A DNA stretch of 36,388 bases from Betaproteobacteria bacterium (GCA_947482825.1 CANKMT010000056.1:1-36388), one strand, 5' to 3'. Positions 29,899 through 36,388 are shown, counted from the first letter of the stretch. The notes: a model not told the origin generated them from the sequence alone. Numbers and translations are program-made.

Positions 29899-30615
29899 AT
29901 GGGTACGATCGAAAATCTAGCGCTTGCCGGCACGGGTGCGGTCACCGAGAAGCGCATCGAAAGACGGCCACTGCACGAGGAAGTCATCGACCAGCTGCGC
30001 GACCGCATTGTCCTGGGGGAACTGGCGCCCGGCGCCCGGCTGAACGAACGTGTCCTGTGCGAGCAGCTGGGCATATCCCGCACGCCCCTGCGCGAAGCGA
30101 TCAAGATGCTGGCCACCGAAGGCCTGGTCGAGTTGCTGCCCAACCGCGGGGCCATCGTCACGCCGCTCAAGGCCGCCAGGATCGCCGATACCCTGGCGGT
30201 CATGGGTGCTCTTGAAAGCCTGGCCGGGGAACTCGCCTGCGCCAATGCGTCCGAATCCGATCTGGCCGAGATCCGCGCCCTGCACTTCGAAATGCTTGCC
30301 CATCATGCCCGGCGTGAGCTGGCCGCATATTTCAGGTACAACCAGTTCATCCACATGAAGATCATCGAAGCCGCAGGCAACCCGGTGCTGACCAATACCT
30401 ACCGGCAGTTGAACGCCAATGTGCGCAGGGCGCGCTACATGGCCAATCTGTCACAGAAGCGCTGGGACGCGGCGGTAGGCGAACACGAAGAGATCCTCGC
30501 CGCACTGGTTTCACGCGATGCGCCGCGCCTGAAACGCCTGCTCGCCGAGCATCTTGCACACAAGGTCGTGAGCGTGATGGCCGCGCTGGCAAGCAACGAC
30601 GTTGCGGCGGCCTGA
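29899..30615 (+). CDS. GntR family transcriptional regulator, FadR subfamily (FCD domain)
   Basis: A 238-residue one-component regulator. The winged helix-turn-helix occupies about 22-90 (LHEEVIDQLRDRIVLGELAPG, ERVLCEQLGISRTPLREAIKML, EGLVELLPNRGAIV). The FCD ligand domain follows (about 95-230) with metal-type histidines and acids in FIHMKIIEAAGN, GEHEEIL and EHLAHK. Such proteins usually answer to a carboxylate. It sits between the divergent aminotransferase operon and the oxidase gene 39 bases downstream, so it probably controls both. The ATG at 29899 has GGAGG about 12 bases ahead. Confidence 0.9.
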   Translation: MGTIENLALAGTGAVTEKRIERRPLHEEVIDQLRDRIVLGELAPGARLNERVLCEQLGISRTPLREAIKMLATEGLVELLPNRGAIVTPLKAARIADTLAVMGALESLAGELACANASESDLAEIRALHFEMLAHHARRELAAYFRYNQFIHMKIIEAAGNPVLTNTYRQLNANVRRARYMANLSQKRWDAAVGEHEEILAALVSRDAPRLKRLLAEHLAHKVVSVMAALASNDVAAA

Positions 30616-30654
30616 GGCAGTGAAATCCGCGACGCATAGCCGGCCGGGCCGCCG

Positions 30655-33582
30655 ATGAACGCCCCAGGCAGCGTGCTCGCCAGCGGCGAAGCCGTCCCGA
30701 TCCGCCTCGTGAAGACCCGGCCGGGCGATTCCGCGCTCGCCGCCCGGTTGCGTCGCGAAATCGACGGCGAAGTCCTGTTCGATGCCGCCTCGCGCGGCCG
30801 CTATTCGACCGACGCGTCCATCTACCAGATCGAGCCGGTCGGCGTCGTGGTGCCCCGCACGCCGGAGGCGGCCCGCATCGCGATCCAGATAGCGGTCGAG
30901 TCAGGAATCCCGGTCTTGCCGCGCGGCGCCGGTTCGTCGCAATGCGGCCAGACGGTCGGTGCAGCGCTGGTCATCGACAATTCGAAATACCTGAACAAGG
31001 TTATCGAGGTTGATTGCGAAGCCCGCACGGCGCTGGTCCAGCCCGGGGTCGTGCTCGACCAGCTGAACGCGCAACTCAAAGCGCACAAGCTCTGGTACCC
31101 GGTGGATGTGTCGACCAGCGCGCAGGCGACCCTCGGCGGCATGGCCGGCAACAATTCGTGCGGCTCGCGCTCGATCGCCTACGGCAACATGGTGCACAAC
31201 GTGCTGGCGATCGACGCCCTGCTCGCGAGCGGCGAACGCTATCGTTTCGGCCGCATGGACGACCGCAGCGGGCCGCCGGGCTATGTCGCCTTGCTCGACA
31301 AGCTCGCCGCACTGCATGCGCGCGACAAGGACGAGATCGAAGCGCGCTTCCCGAAACTGCTGAGAAAGGTGGCCGGCTACAACCTCGACCATCTCGGGCC
31401 GCCGCACGCGAATGCGGCGCACCTGCTGGTCGGGTCGGAAGGCACCCTCGCCTACTTCGAGCAATTGCTGCTCAAGCTCATGCCGCTGCCGACCCACAAG
31501 ACCCTGGGTGTAGTCCACTTCCCGAAGTTCTATGCGGCGATGGAATCGGCCCAGCACATCGTCAAGCTCGGGCCGAGCGCGGTCGAACTCGTCGATCGCA
31601 CGATGATCGACCTCGCACGCGACATCGGTGCGTTCAGGAAGACCGTCGATGCAGTCATCAAGGGCGAACCCGGCGCGGTGTTGCTGGTGGAGTTTTCCGG
31701 CGAAGACCACGGCGCGCAGGTCGCCAAGGTAAAACAGCTTGTGGACCTGATGGGTGAACTCGGCCTGCCCGGCAGCGTCGTCGAGGTGATCGACCCGAAG
31801 CTGCAACGGGATTTCTGGGAGGTGCGCAAGGCCGGCCTCAACATCATGATGTCGATGAAAGGCGACGGCAAACCGGTGTCCTTCATCGAGGATTGCGCGG
31901 TGCCGCTCGAGCATCTTGCCGCGTACACCGATCGCCTCACACAAGTCTTCCACAAGCACGGCACGCGAGGCACCTGGTATGCGCACGCCTCCGTTGGCAC
32001 GTTGCATGTGCGACCGATCCTCGACATGCGCCGCGGCGGCGCCGAACAAATGCGCGCGATCGCCGAGGAAGCCTGCGCGATGGTCAAGGAATACAAGGGG
32101 GCCTACTCGGGCGAACACGGCGACGGTCTCGTGCGTTCCGAATGGATCGAACCGTTCTTCGGCGCGCGCCTCACCGCAAGCCTCGCCCAGATCAAGGGCT
32201 GGTTCGACCCGGCCGGTCTCATGAATCCCGGCAAGATCGTTGCGCCCACAAAGATGGACGACCGCAGCCTGTTCCGGTTCAAGCCGGGCTACCAGGCAGC
32301 GGTCCCGGTGACGGCGCTGGACTGGAGCGAATGGGGCGGCCTCGATAAGGCCGTCGAGATGTGCAACAACAACGGCCATTGCCGCAAGTTCGATGCCGGC
32401 ACGATGTGCCCCTCGTTTCGCGCCACGGGTGACGAGCAGCACCTCACGCGGGGACGCGCGAACACGCTGCGCCTCGCGCTCACCGGGCAACTCGAGGGCG
32501 TGCATGGCGAGGATGCGCTTTCATCCGAACTCGTCAAAGAAGCCATGGACCTGTGTGTGTCGTGCAAAGGCTGCAAGCGCGAATGCCCGACCGGCGTCGA
32601 CATGGCGAAAATGAAGATCGAGTTCCTGCACCAGTACACGCGGCGCCACGGCCTCACGCTGCGCGACCGGCTGGTGGCCTACCTGCCGCGCTATGCGCCG
32701 TGGGTTTCGAAAATCCCCACGTTGGCGAATATGATCGGCGCGCTTCCGGGCCGTGAAGCGCTCACCGGCCTTTCGTCGCGCCGCAGCCTCCCGGCATGGC
32801 ACCCTCAATCCTTCATCGACAGGCAGGGGGTCGTGAGCGGCGCCCGCGAAGTGGTCCTCATGGTGGATACGTTCAGCCGCTACTTCGAACCCGAGAATGC
32901 GCGTGCGGCGATCAAGGTGCTCGACGCCGCCGGCTATCGCGTGCATGTTGCGCACCCGGCCGGCGCTCATGACCGTCCGTTGTGCTGCGGCCGCACGCTC
33001 CTTGCGGCAGGGCTGGTCGACGAAGCGCGCAAGGAAGCCCGGCGCACTTTGGAAGCCCTCAAACCCTTCGTATCCGCCGGCCTGCCGATCCTCGGCCTGG
33101 AGCCCTCGTGCCTGTTTACGCTGCGAGACGAATTCGTCTCGATGCTTCCGGGAGAACCCGCGCGTGCATTGGCGAAGCAAGCCATGCTGTTCGAGGAATT
33201 CCTCGCGCAGGAAGCCGAAGCCGGGCGCCTGAAGCTTGCGTTGAAGCCGGTGGCGAAGAAGGCACTTTTGCACGGCCACTGCCACCAGAAGGCCTTCGCC
33301 GCGATGGGCGCGGTCGAGAAGACCCTCAGGCTGGTGCCGGAACTCGAAGTGAACGCCGTGGAGACGAGTTGCTGCGGTATGGCCGGCAGCTTCGGCTACG
33401 AGGCCGAGCACTACGATGTATCCATGAAAATGGCCGAGGCGCACCTCTTGCCCGCGGTGCGCGAGGCGGCCAAAGACACATTGATCGTCGCCGACGGCAC
33501 CAGCTGCCGGCACCAGATCGCCGATGGGGCCGGGCGGCAGGCGATCCATGTGGCGAGGGTGCTGGCGCAGGCGCTCGGCTGA
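30655..33582 (+). CDS. FAD-linked oxidase / Fe-S 2-hydroxyacid dehydrogenase (YdiJ-like)
   Basis: A 975-residue fusion of an FAD-dependent D-2-hydroxyacid dehydrogenase with an electron-transfer half. The N-terminal FAD domain has VLPRGAGSSQCGQTVG and GGMAGNNSCGSRSIAYGNMV. The cap domain has YSGEHGDGLVRSEW and NPGKIVAP. Fe-S binding follows: CNNNGHC with a further Cys in TMCPS (C570, C576, C585), and the 4Fe-4S motif CVSCKGCKRECP (C634, C637, C640, C644). Two CCG motifs, LCCGRT (777-779) and SCCGMAG (906-908), are at the C-terminus, as in GlcF and GlpC. The family oxidises lactate, glycolate or 2-hydroxyglutarate to feed the quinone pool; the substrate here is unknown. Same strand as the GntR gene and probably under its control. 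Confidence 0.92.
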   Translation: MNAPGSVLASGEAVPIRLVKTRPGDSALAARLRREIDGEVLFDAASRGRYSTDASIYQIEPVGVVVPRTPEAARIAIQIAVESGIPVLPRGAGSSQCGQTVGAALVIDNSKYLNKVIEVDCEARTALVQPGVVLDQLNAQLKAHKLWYPVDVSTSAQATLGGMAGNNSCGSRSIAYGNMVHNVLAIDALLASGERYRFGRMDDRSGPPGYVALLDKLAALHARDKDEIEARFPKLLRKVAGYNLDHLGPPHANAAHLLVGSEGTLAYFEQLLLKLMPLPTHKTLGVVHFPKFYAAMESAQHIVKLGPSAVELVDRTMIDLARDIGAFRKTVDAVIKGEPGAVLLVEFSGEDHGAQVAKVKQLVDLMGELGLPGSVVEVIDPKLQRDFWEVRKAGLNIMMSMKGDGKPVSFIEDCAVPLEHLAAYTDRLTQVFHKHGTRGTWYAHASVGTLHVRPILDMRRGGAEQMRAIAEEACAMVKEYKGAYSGEHGDGLVRSEWIEPFFGARLTASLAQIKGWFDPAGLMNPGKIVAPTKMDDRSLFRFKPGYQAAVPVTALDWSEWGGLDKAVEMCNNNGHCRKFDAGTMCPSFRATGDEQHLTRGRANTLRLALTGQLEGVHGEDALSSELVKEAMDLCVSCKGCKRECPTGVDMAKMKIEFLHQYTRRHGLTLRDRLVAYLPRYAPWVSKIPTLANMIGALPGREALTGLSSRRSLPAWHPQSFIDRQGVVSGAREVVLMVDTFSRYFEPENARAAIKVLDAAGYRVHVAHPAGAHDRPLCCGRTLLAAGLVDEARKEARRTLEALKPFVSAGLPILGLEPSCLFTLRDEFVSMLPGEPARALAKQAMLFEEFLAQEAEAGRLKLALKPVAKKALLHGHCHQKAFAAMGAVEKTLRLVPELEVNAVETSCCGMAGSFGYEAEHYDVSMKMAEAHLLPAVREAAKDTLIVADGTSCRHQIADGAGRQAIHVARVLAQALG

Positions 33583-33609
33583 GTTCAGGTTGCGTCCGTC
33601 TGACGCGAT

Positions 33610-34329
33610 TTGTACTGGTACTGGTCCAAAAATAGCCCCGAGAGCCAAGCCCTGAGCGGTTCTTCTAAATCGAATGTTCTGAATTCAGGCCGGATTGCGC
33701 GGTTGGACGAAGCGCTGCTGAAGCGATCTGCGCGCGTGCTTTGCCGCGCGGAACCGCGCTTCGCGGCCGTGGTCAGGCGCCACGGTTTGCCGCCGCTATG
33801 GTCGCGCGAGCCTGGATTTGCGACGCTCGCAATCCTGATCCTCGAGCAGCAGGTGTCGCTCGCGCAGGCGCGCGCGATGTATGCGCGAATTGAAGCCGCC
33901 GCCGGCGCCGTCACTGCGGTGCGAGTGGCGAAACTTGGCGAAGACGGCTTGCGAGCCATTGGGGTCACGCGACAAAAGTCCGCTTACCTCGCCGCTCTGG
34001 CAGCGGACCTCAATGTCGGAAAACTCGATTTCGATCGACTTGCCACGTTGCCCGACGCCCAAGCCACCGCGGCCCTCGACGCACTGCACGGTGTCGGTCC
34101 GTGGACTGCGCAGTGCTACCTCCTGTTCGCATTGCGCCGGGCGGACGTCTTCCCGGCAGCCGATCTTGCGTTGATGCAGGCGGTGCGCGAGCTATGGAAC
34201 CTGCGGGCGCGGCCGACAGCCGCCGCGCTGGAACGCCGTTCGCTGGCGTGGCGTCCGTATCGCGCGGTGGCGGCGCGGCTGTTGTGGCATCACTACTTGT
34301 GCGAACGCGGAAGAGCTGTCCCGGTCTGA
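33610..34329 (+). CDS. DNA-3-methyladenine glycosylase II-like protein (HhH-GPD)
   Basis: A base-excision glycosylase that removes alkylated purines. The open frame from TTG 33610 gives 239 residues. The helix-hairpin-helix and catalytic parts are LDALHGVGPWTAQCYLLFAL (156-175) and VFPAADLALMQAV with probable catalytic D185. The substrate-pocket start LAILILEQQVSLAQARAMY matches the family. The first 30 residues (MYWYWSKNSPESQALSG...) look unlike the family and lack a ribosome site. A TTG at 33703 (LDEALLKRS) may be nearer the true start. It marks the last ordinary chromosomal gene before the cassette region. Confidence 0.8.
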   Translation: MYWYWSKNSPESQALSGSSKSNVLNSGRIARLDEALLKRSARVLCRAEPRFAAVVRRHGLPPLWSREPGFATLAILILEQQVSLAQARAMYARIEAAAGAVTAVRVAKLGEDGLRAIGVTRQKSAYLAALAADLNVGKLDFDRLATLPDAQATAALDALHGVGPWTAQCYLLFALRRADVFPAADLALMQAVRELWNLRARPTAAALERRSLAWRPYRAVAARLLWHHYLCERGRAVPV

Positions 34330-34476
34330 ACGCATGAACGGGCGCAATTGACCACCATCGACCGGCCGGTTTCGACCCGAAGCGGACCTTCAAGTGAGGG
34401 GGCACGTGTCTATCCTTCGTTTCGTTAGCCGCCAGAATATGTGCGGTGCTAAACTTACGGCCTGGAGGTTATGGCC
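34330..34476. other. Non-coding left edge of the cassette region
   Basis: No gene is visible. A GTTAGCC at 34424-34430 resembles the core of an integron recombination site (GTTRRRY) with one mismatch, but no matching partner box or folded arms can be found to its left. It may be an attI or a decayed end of the array. The G/C content falls across this segment compared with the chromosome to the left. A GGAGG at 34464-34468 serves the next gene. Confidence 0.4.
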
Positions 34477-34677
34477 ATGAGCAAAATCGAGTCGATTGAA
34501 CAACAGATCAAGGCGCTGTCGGCGGAGGAGCTTGCGCAGCTCCGGGCATGGTTTCTTGAATTCGACTGGGCGCTTTGGGATCAGCAGTTCGAGCGCGATG
34601 TTGCGGCCGGGAAACTCGACGTGTTGGCCGACAAGGCACTCCGGGATCACGCGGCCGGAAAGACGACACCTGTTTGA
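34477..34677 (+). CDS. Putative antitoxin of a type II toxin-antitoxin pair (cassette 1)
   Basis: A 66-residue acidic protein, nearly all helical (KIESIEQQIKALSAEELAQL, WFLEFDWALWDQQFERDV), ending in a basic flexible tail (HAAGKTTPV). The family is common beside RelE-like toxins but I know no gene name. GGAGG lies 8 bases ahead of ATG 34477; the in-frame ATG at 34471 is only 2 bases from it and unlikely. It has no recognisable DNA-binding fold. Its stop overlaps the toxin start by 4 bases. Confidence 0.75.
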   Translation: MSKIESIEQQIKALSAEELAQLRAWFLEFDWALWDQQFERDVAAGKLDVLADKALRDHAAGKTTPV

Positions 34678-34928
34678 AACATAATGCGTCCCCGGACTTC
34701 TGGGTCTGTTATGGGTCTTTACCGGAGGACGTCCGCAAGCTTGCGGATGAAGCCTACGAACATCTCAAGCAAGACCCACGGTACCCATCACTTCATTTCA
34801 AGAAAGTCGGTCGTTTTTGGTCCGCGCGCGTGGGAGGTAGCTATCGCGCAGTGGCGGTGGAGGGTGCTGACGGTTTCGTGTGGTTCTGGATCGGCACCCA
34901 CGCTGAGTACGATAAGCTGTTCGGCTAA
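34674..34928 (+). CDS. RelE/ParE-like toxin (cassette 1)
   Basis: An 84-residue toxin of the small RelE fold, from TTG 34674 overlapping the antitoxin stop (TTGA). Visible features are FWVCYGSLPEDVRKLADEAYEHLKQDP, HFKKVGRFWSARVGGSYRAVAV and the C-terminal VWFWIGTHAEYDKLFG. These match a well-known group of ribosome- or RNA-directed toxin homologues; activity is inferred. An upstream in-frame ATG at 34575 would lie entirely within the antitoxin and is rejected. The stop codon TAA sits in the left core box of the attC site, as in many gene cassettes. Confidence 0.75.
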   Translation: MKHNASPDFWVCYGSLPEDVRKLADEAYEHLKQDPRYPSLHFKKVGRFWSARVGGSYRAVAVEGADGFVWFWIGTHAEYDKLFG

Positions 34929-34979
34929 CTATTCATTGGTGCGGACGCCTGTCGGCGCCGCACAATTCAAACGTTGGGC
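34923..34979 (+). repeat. attC: Integron attC recombination site, 57 bp
   Basis: The left core box R'' is GGCTAAC (34923-34929) and the right core box R' is GTTGGGC (34973-34979), which fits GTTRRRY. Between them, GTGCGG (34939-34944) pairs with CCGCAC (34958-34963), and CGCC (34946-34949) with GGCG (34954-34957), around a TGTC loop. An unpaired A at 34945 is the extrahelical base that sets strand choice by the integrase. The outer arm ATTCATTG pairs imperfectly with CAATTCAA. The layout closely matches the short attC sites of aadA cassettes. Confidence 0.9.
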
Positions 34980-35029
34980 TTCACCATTCAACGCTTGACC
35001 CGTGTTCTCAAATATGCGAACCTCGCGTC

Positions 35030-35401
35030 GTGCCGTACTCCATCGAATACTTTCATCCGAAAGTTCTTGCAGAGATCGAATCGTGGGCCGCAGATGTTCT
35101 CGCGGACTATGCAAGGATTGTTGAGCTTCTCACGGAGCACGGCCCGAACCTGCGGCTTCCGCATTCGCGTCCGTTCGGAGATGGCCTCTTCGAACTCAGA
35201 CCGAAGGGCAAGTCGGGCATAGGACGAGCGTTCTATTGCTTTCTCGTTGGCCAACGCGTCATGGTGCTGCACGCGTTCATTAAGAAATCACGGCAAACAC
35301 CAGACCGAGAGCTGAAGTTGGCTCGCAAACGCATGAAAGAGGTGCTCCATGGCAGAACTCAAGTACCAGCCCGTTCGGCACGACCACGACGCCTTTCTTA
35401 A
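35030..35401 (+). CDS. HigB/RelE family toxin (phage Gp49-like; cassette 2)
   Basis: A 123-residue toxin gene beginning with GTG 35030. The conserved core is FELRPKGKSGIGRAFYCFLVGQRVMVLHAFIKKSRQTPDREL, the signature of the Gp49/HigB mRNA-interferase group. The family's own end is near KRMKEVLHG. The last 18 codons (RTQVPARSARPRRLS) continue into the antitoxin frame and probably add nothing. A TTGACC at 34995-35000 could be a -35 box but has no well-spaced -10. The toxin-before-antitoxin order is typical of HigBA. Confidence 0.85.
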   Translation: MPYSIEYFHPKVLAEIESWAADVLADYARIVELLTEHGPNLRLPHSRPFGDGLFELRPKGKSGIGRAFYCFLVGQRVMVLHAFIKKSRQTPDRELKLARKRMKEVLHGRTQVPARSARPRRLS

Positions 35402-35660
35402 GAAAGCGAGCAAGCGCCGGGGATTCAAGGCCGCTTATGAAGCTCTTGCGGTCGAATACGCCGTTGCGAACCAAATGCTCGCTGCACGCGCTCGTGCCGG
35501 ACTCACCCAAGAGGTGGTCGCCTCGCGCATGGGCACGACCAAGAGCGCGGTATCGCGTCTCGAATCAGCTGGCAAACATGCCCCATCGCTGACCTCCCTG
35601 AAGAAGTATGCCGCGGCGGTCGGGTGCGATATCGAAATTCGACTGGTTCCGCAGCGGTAG
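35349..35660 (+). CDS. HigA-type XRE antitoxin (cassette 2)
   Basis: A 103-residue partner of the preceding toxin. Residues about 45-100 form a helix-turn-helix of the XRE/Cro type (ARARAGLTQEVVASRMGTTKSAVSRLESAG). The N-terminal 40 residues (HDAFLKKASKRRGFKAAYEAL) would cover the toxin. It starts at ATG 35349 inside the toxin gene, overlapping by 53 bases, which couples their synthesis. It ends 10 bases before the attC site, as expected for a gene that fills its cassette. Confidence 0.85.
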   Translation: MAELKYQPVRHDHDAFLKKASKRRGFKAAYEALAVEYAVANQMLAARARAGLTQEVVASRMGTTKSAVSRLESAGKHAPSLTSLKKYAAAVGCDIEIRLVPQR

Positions 35661-35670
35661 CCCGGGTGAA

Positions 35671-35757
35671 GCCCAACTACAGGTGGAACGGACGGGCCGG
35701 AAGCGTCACACCTTGTTCAACCACAGTGCTGGCCCGCCGTTCACCAAGACGTTGGGC
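35671..35757 (+). repeat. attC: Integron attC recombination site, 87 bp
   Basis: R'' GCCCAAC (35671-35677) is the exact reverse complement of R' GTTGGGC (35751-35757). The arms pair over GGTG, AACGG and CGGGCC (35682-35698) with GGCCCGCCGTTCACC (35731-35745). This leaves G35686 and A35692 unpaired, the expected extrahelical bases. A variable loop of about 30 bases separates them. The match to the attC plan is complete; a chance palindrome would not carry the core boxes at both ends. Confidence 0.92.
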
Positions 35758-35767
35758 GTCAGTAACC

Positions 35768-35786
35768 TGTAACCATATGCGTTACA
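35768..35786. promoter_or_regulatory. Candidate HigA operator and promoter of cassette 3
   Basis: TGTAAC (35768-35773) and GTTACA (35781-35786) form a perfect 6-bp inverted repeat with a 7-base centre. A TACACT (35783-35788) overlapping its right half could be a -10 box only 7 bases before the ATG at 35796. The toxin gene has no ribosome site, so the message may be nearly leaderless. Binding of the cassette's own antitoxin here would shut it off (inference). Confidence 0.5.
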
Positions 35787-35795
35787 CTTTGGTCC

Positions 35796-36074
35796 ATGAT
35801 CCACGGCTTCAAGCACAAGGGATTGGCCAAGTTCTTTCAGACTGGCTCGAAAGCTGGCATCCAGGCGCAACACGCTGAGCGGCTAGAACTTATTTTGGGC
35901 AGGTTGAGTGCGGCGACATCGCCAAAGGATATGGGGCTCCCCGGATTGGAGCTTCATCCTTTGAAGGGAGATCGCAAAGGCGGTTGGGCCGTAAAGATCA
36001 GCGGCAACTGGCGGGTAACATTCCTTTTTGCCGAAAAGGACGCAGACGACGTTGATTACGAGGACTACCACTGA
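35796..36074 (+). CDS. higB: HigB-type (RelE/GraT-like) toxin (cassette 3)
   Basis: A 92-residue toxin with all family marks: GFKHKGLAKFFQTGSKAG, HAERLELILGRL, and GLPGLELHPLKGDRKGGWAVKISGNWRVTFLF, ending VDYEDYH. Related proteins cleave mRNA at the ribosome. The ATG is chosen because family members begin with the same MI/M-x-F-KHKGL stretch. The toxin stop lies 9 bases before the antitoxin start. Confidence 0.92.
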   Translation: MIHGFKHKGLAKFFQTGSKAGIQAQHAERLELILGRLSAATSPKDMGLPGLELHPLKGDRKGGWAVKISGNWRVTFLFAEKDADDVDYEDYH

Positions 36075-36083
36075 GGCTCAGTC

Positions 36084-36368
36084 ATGAGAATGCACAATCC
36101 GCCACATCCCGGAAAAATCATAAAGGCTCTTTGTCTCGATCCCCTTGGCCTCACTGTGACCGAGGCGGCAAAGGGACTCGGCATTAGCCGCAAAACGCTG
36201 TCCGGAATTCTGAATGGCCGGGCCGGCATCAGCCCGGAAATGGCTGTTCGCCTTTCGATTGCCTTTGATACTTCCGCAGAAAGCTGGATCAATCAACAGA
36301 CGCAGTATGACTTGTGGCATGCGGAGCAAGGTCGCAAGCAGCTTCGCGTACTCAGACTCGCTGCGTGA
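36084..36368 (+). CDS. higA: HigA-type XRE antitoxin (cassette 3)
   Basis: A 94-residue antitoxin of the VapI/HigA group. The family start [20 protein letters not shown] leads into the helix-turn-helix [26 protein letters not shown], then [25 protein letters not shown]. It would bind and neutralise the preceding toxin and repress the shared promoter. GAGG lies upstream within the toxin end. The stop is 6 bases before a new attC core box. Confidence 0.93.
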   Translation: MRMHNPPHPGKIIKALCLDPLGLTVTEAAKGLGISRKTLSGILNGRAGISPEMAVRLSIAFDTSAESWINQQTQYDLWHAEQGRKQLRVLRLAA

Positions 36369-36374
36369 AGCGCC

Positions 36375-36388
36375 GCCCAACACTTTAG
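36375..36388 (+). repeat. attC: Left half-site of a third attC (cut by window end)
   Basis: GCCCAAC at 36375-36381 is identical to the R'' box of the attC at 35671 and stands at the same short distance after an antitoxin stop. The rest of the site would lie beyond the window, so this is a prediction from position and core sequence only. Confidence 0.65.

Larger units (their letters stand above)
34431..36388 (+). mobile_element. Integron gene-cassette array of toxin-antitoxin modules
   Basis: Three cassettes are laid out in one direction, each a two-gene toxin-antitoxin module followed by an attC site. Cassette 2 runs between the cleavage points at about 34973/34974 and 35751/35752, about 778 bases, which is normal. 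The left edge of cassette 1 is uncertain (perhaps at 34424). Codon use and GC are lower than in the chromosome to the left. No intI gene occurs in the window, where one would be expected to the left of the first cassette. The array continues off the right end. Confidence 0.85.

Noticed and set aside
30901..32505. 534-codon minus-strand open frame opposite the FAD oxidase gene
   Set aside because: It is rich in His, Arg and Glu and lacks any domain; such frames are common opposite long GC-rich genes.
33610..33702. N-terminal 31 residues of the DNA glycosylase frame as part of the protein
   Set aside because: They lack family resemblance and a ribosome site, and may be upstream sequence; no upstream ATG exists to settle it, so the full frame is listed with this caution.
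34424..34430. GTTAGCC as a complete attC or attI site
   Set aside because: One core base departs from GTTRRRY and no paired R'' box or arms are found to its left; kept only as a possible edge.

Overview
The window looks like the chromosome of a GC-rich betaproteobacterium, most likely of the order Burkholderiales or a close relative. Three things suggest this: the gene order mnmG-rsmG-parA-parB-atpIBEFHAGDC, two Bug-type (TctC family) tripartite tricarboxylate receptors, and high-GC codon use. The assignment is inference from gene content; there is no rRNA marker in the window.

Layout. (1) 1-2180: a non-coding flank and an IS1634-like insertion sequence whose terminal inverted repeats can be seen. 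(2) 2302-6099: a large membrane-anchored Ser/Thr protein kinase with coiled coils and a Sel1-like tail, convergent with an enolase-superfamily (mandelate racemase type) gene. (3) 6269-10516: two parS centromere sites, then mnmG, rsmG, parA and parB. ParB and its own binding sites therefore lie within about 3.5 kb of each other, an arrangement typical of origin-proximal DNA. (4) 10550-17545: the complete F1Fo ATP synthase operon with a good promoter in front of atpI and a rho-independent terminator after atpC. A perfect 21-bp palindrome sits between atpG and atpD. (5) 17592-23903: glpD, a HAD phosphatase, a TauE/SafE permease, an EF-hand/BON periplasmic protein, malonyl-CoA decarboxylase and a CaiB-type CoA transferase. 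(6) 23900-29749, minus strand: azlC/azlD, a Bug receptor, a crotonase, a class II aldolase-like protein, a Bug receptor broken by an internal deletion, and a serine-glyoxylate-type aminotransferase. A divergent GntR/FCD regulator and a large FAD/Fe-S hydroxyacid dehydrogenase follow on the plus strand. Together this resembles a catabolic cluster for a small carboxylic or hydroxy acid; the substrate cannot be read from the sequence. (7) 33610-34329: an AlkA-like DNA glycosylase.

(8) 34477-36388 is the most distinctive part. Three toxin-antitoxin modules stand head to tail, and the gaps between them are integron attC recombination sites: a 57-bp site at 34923-34979, an 87-bp site at 35671-35757, and the first half-site of another at 36375, cut by the window end. 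The paired R''/R' core boxes, the imperfect inverted arms and the unpaired (extrahelical) bases can be read directly. The right end is therefore a gene-cassette array loaded with toxin-antitoxin cassettes. No integrase gene is in the window, so it is either a cluster of attC sites lacking an integrase or part of a larger integron that continues to the right.
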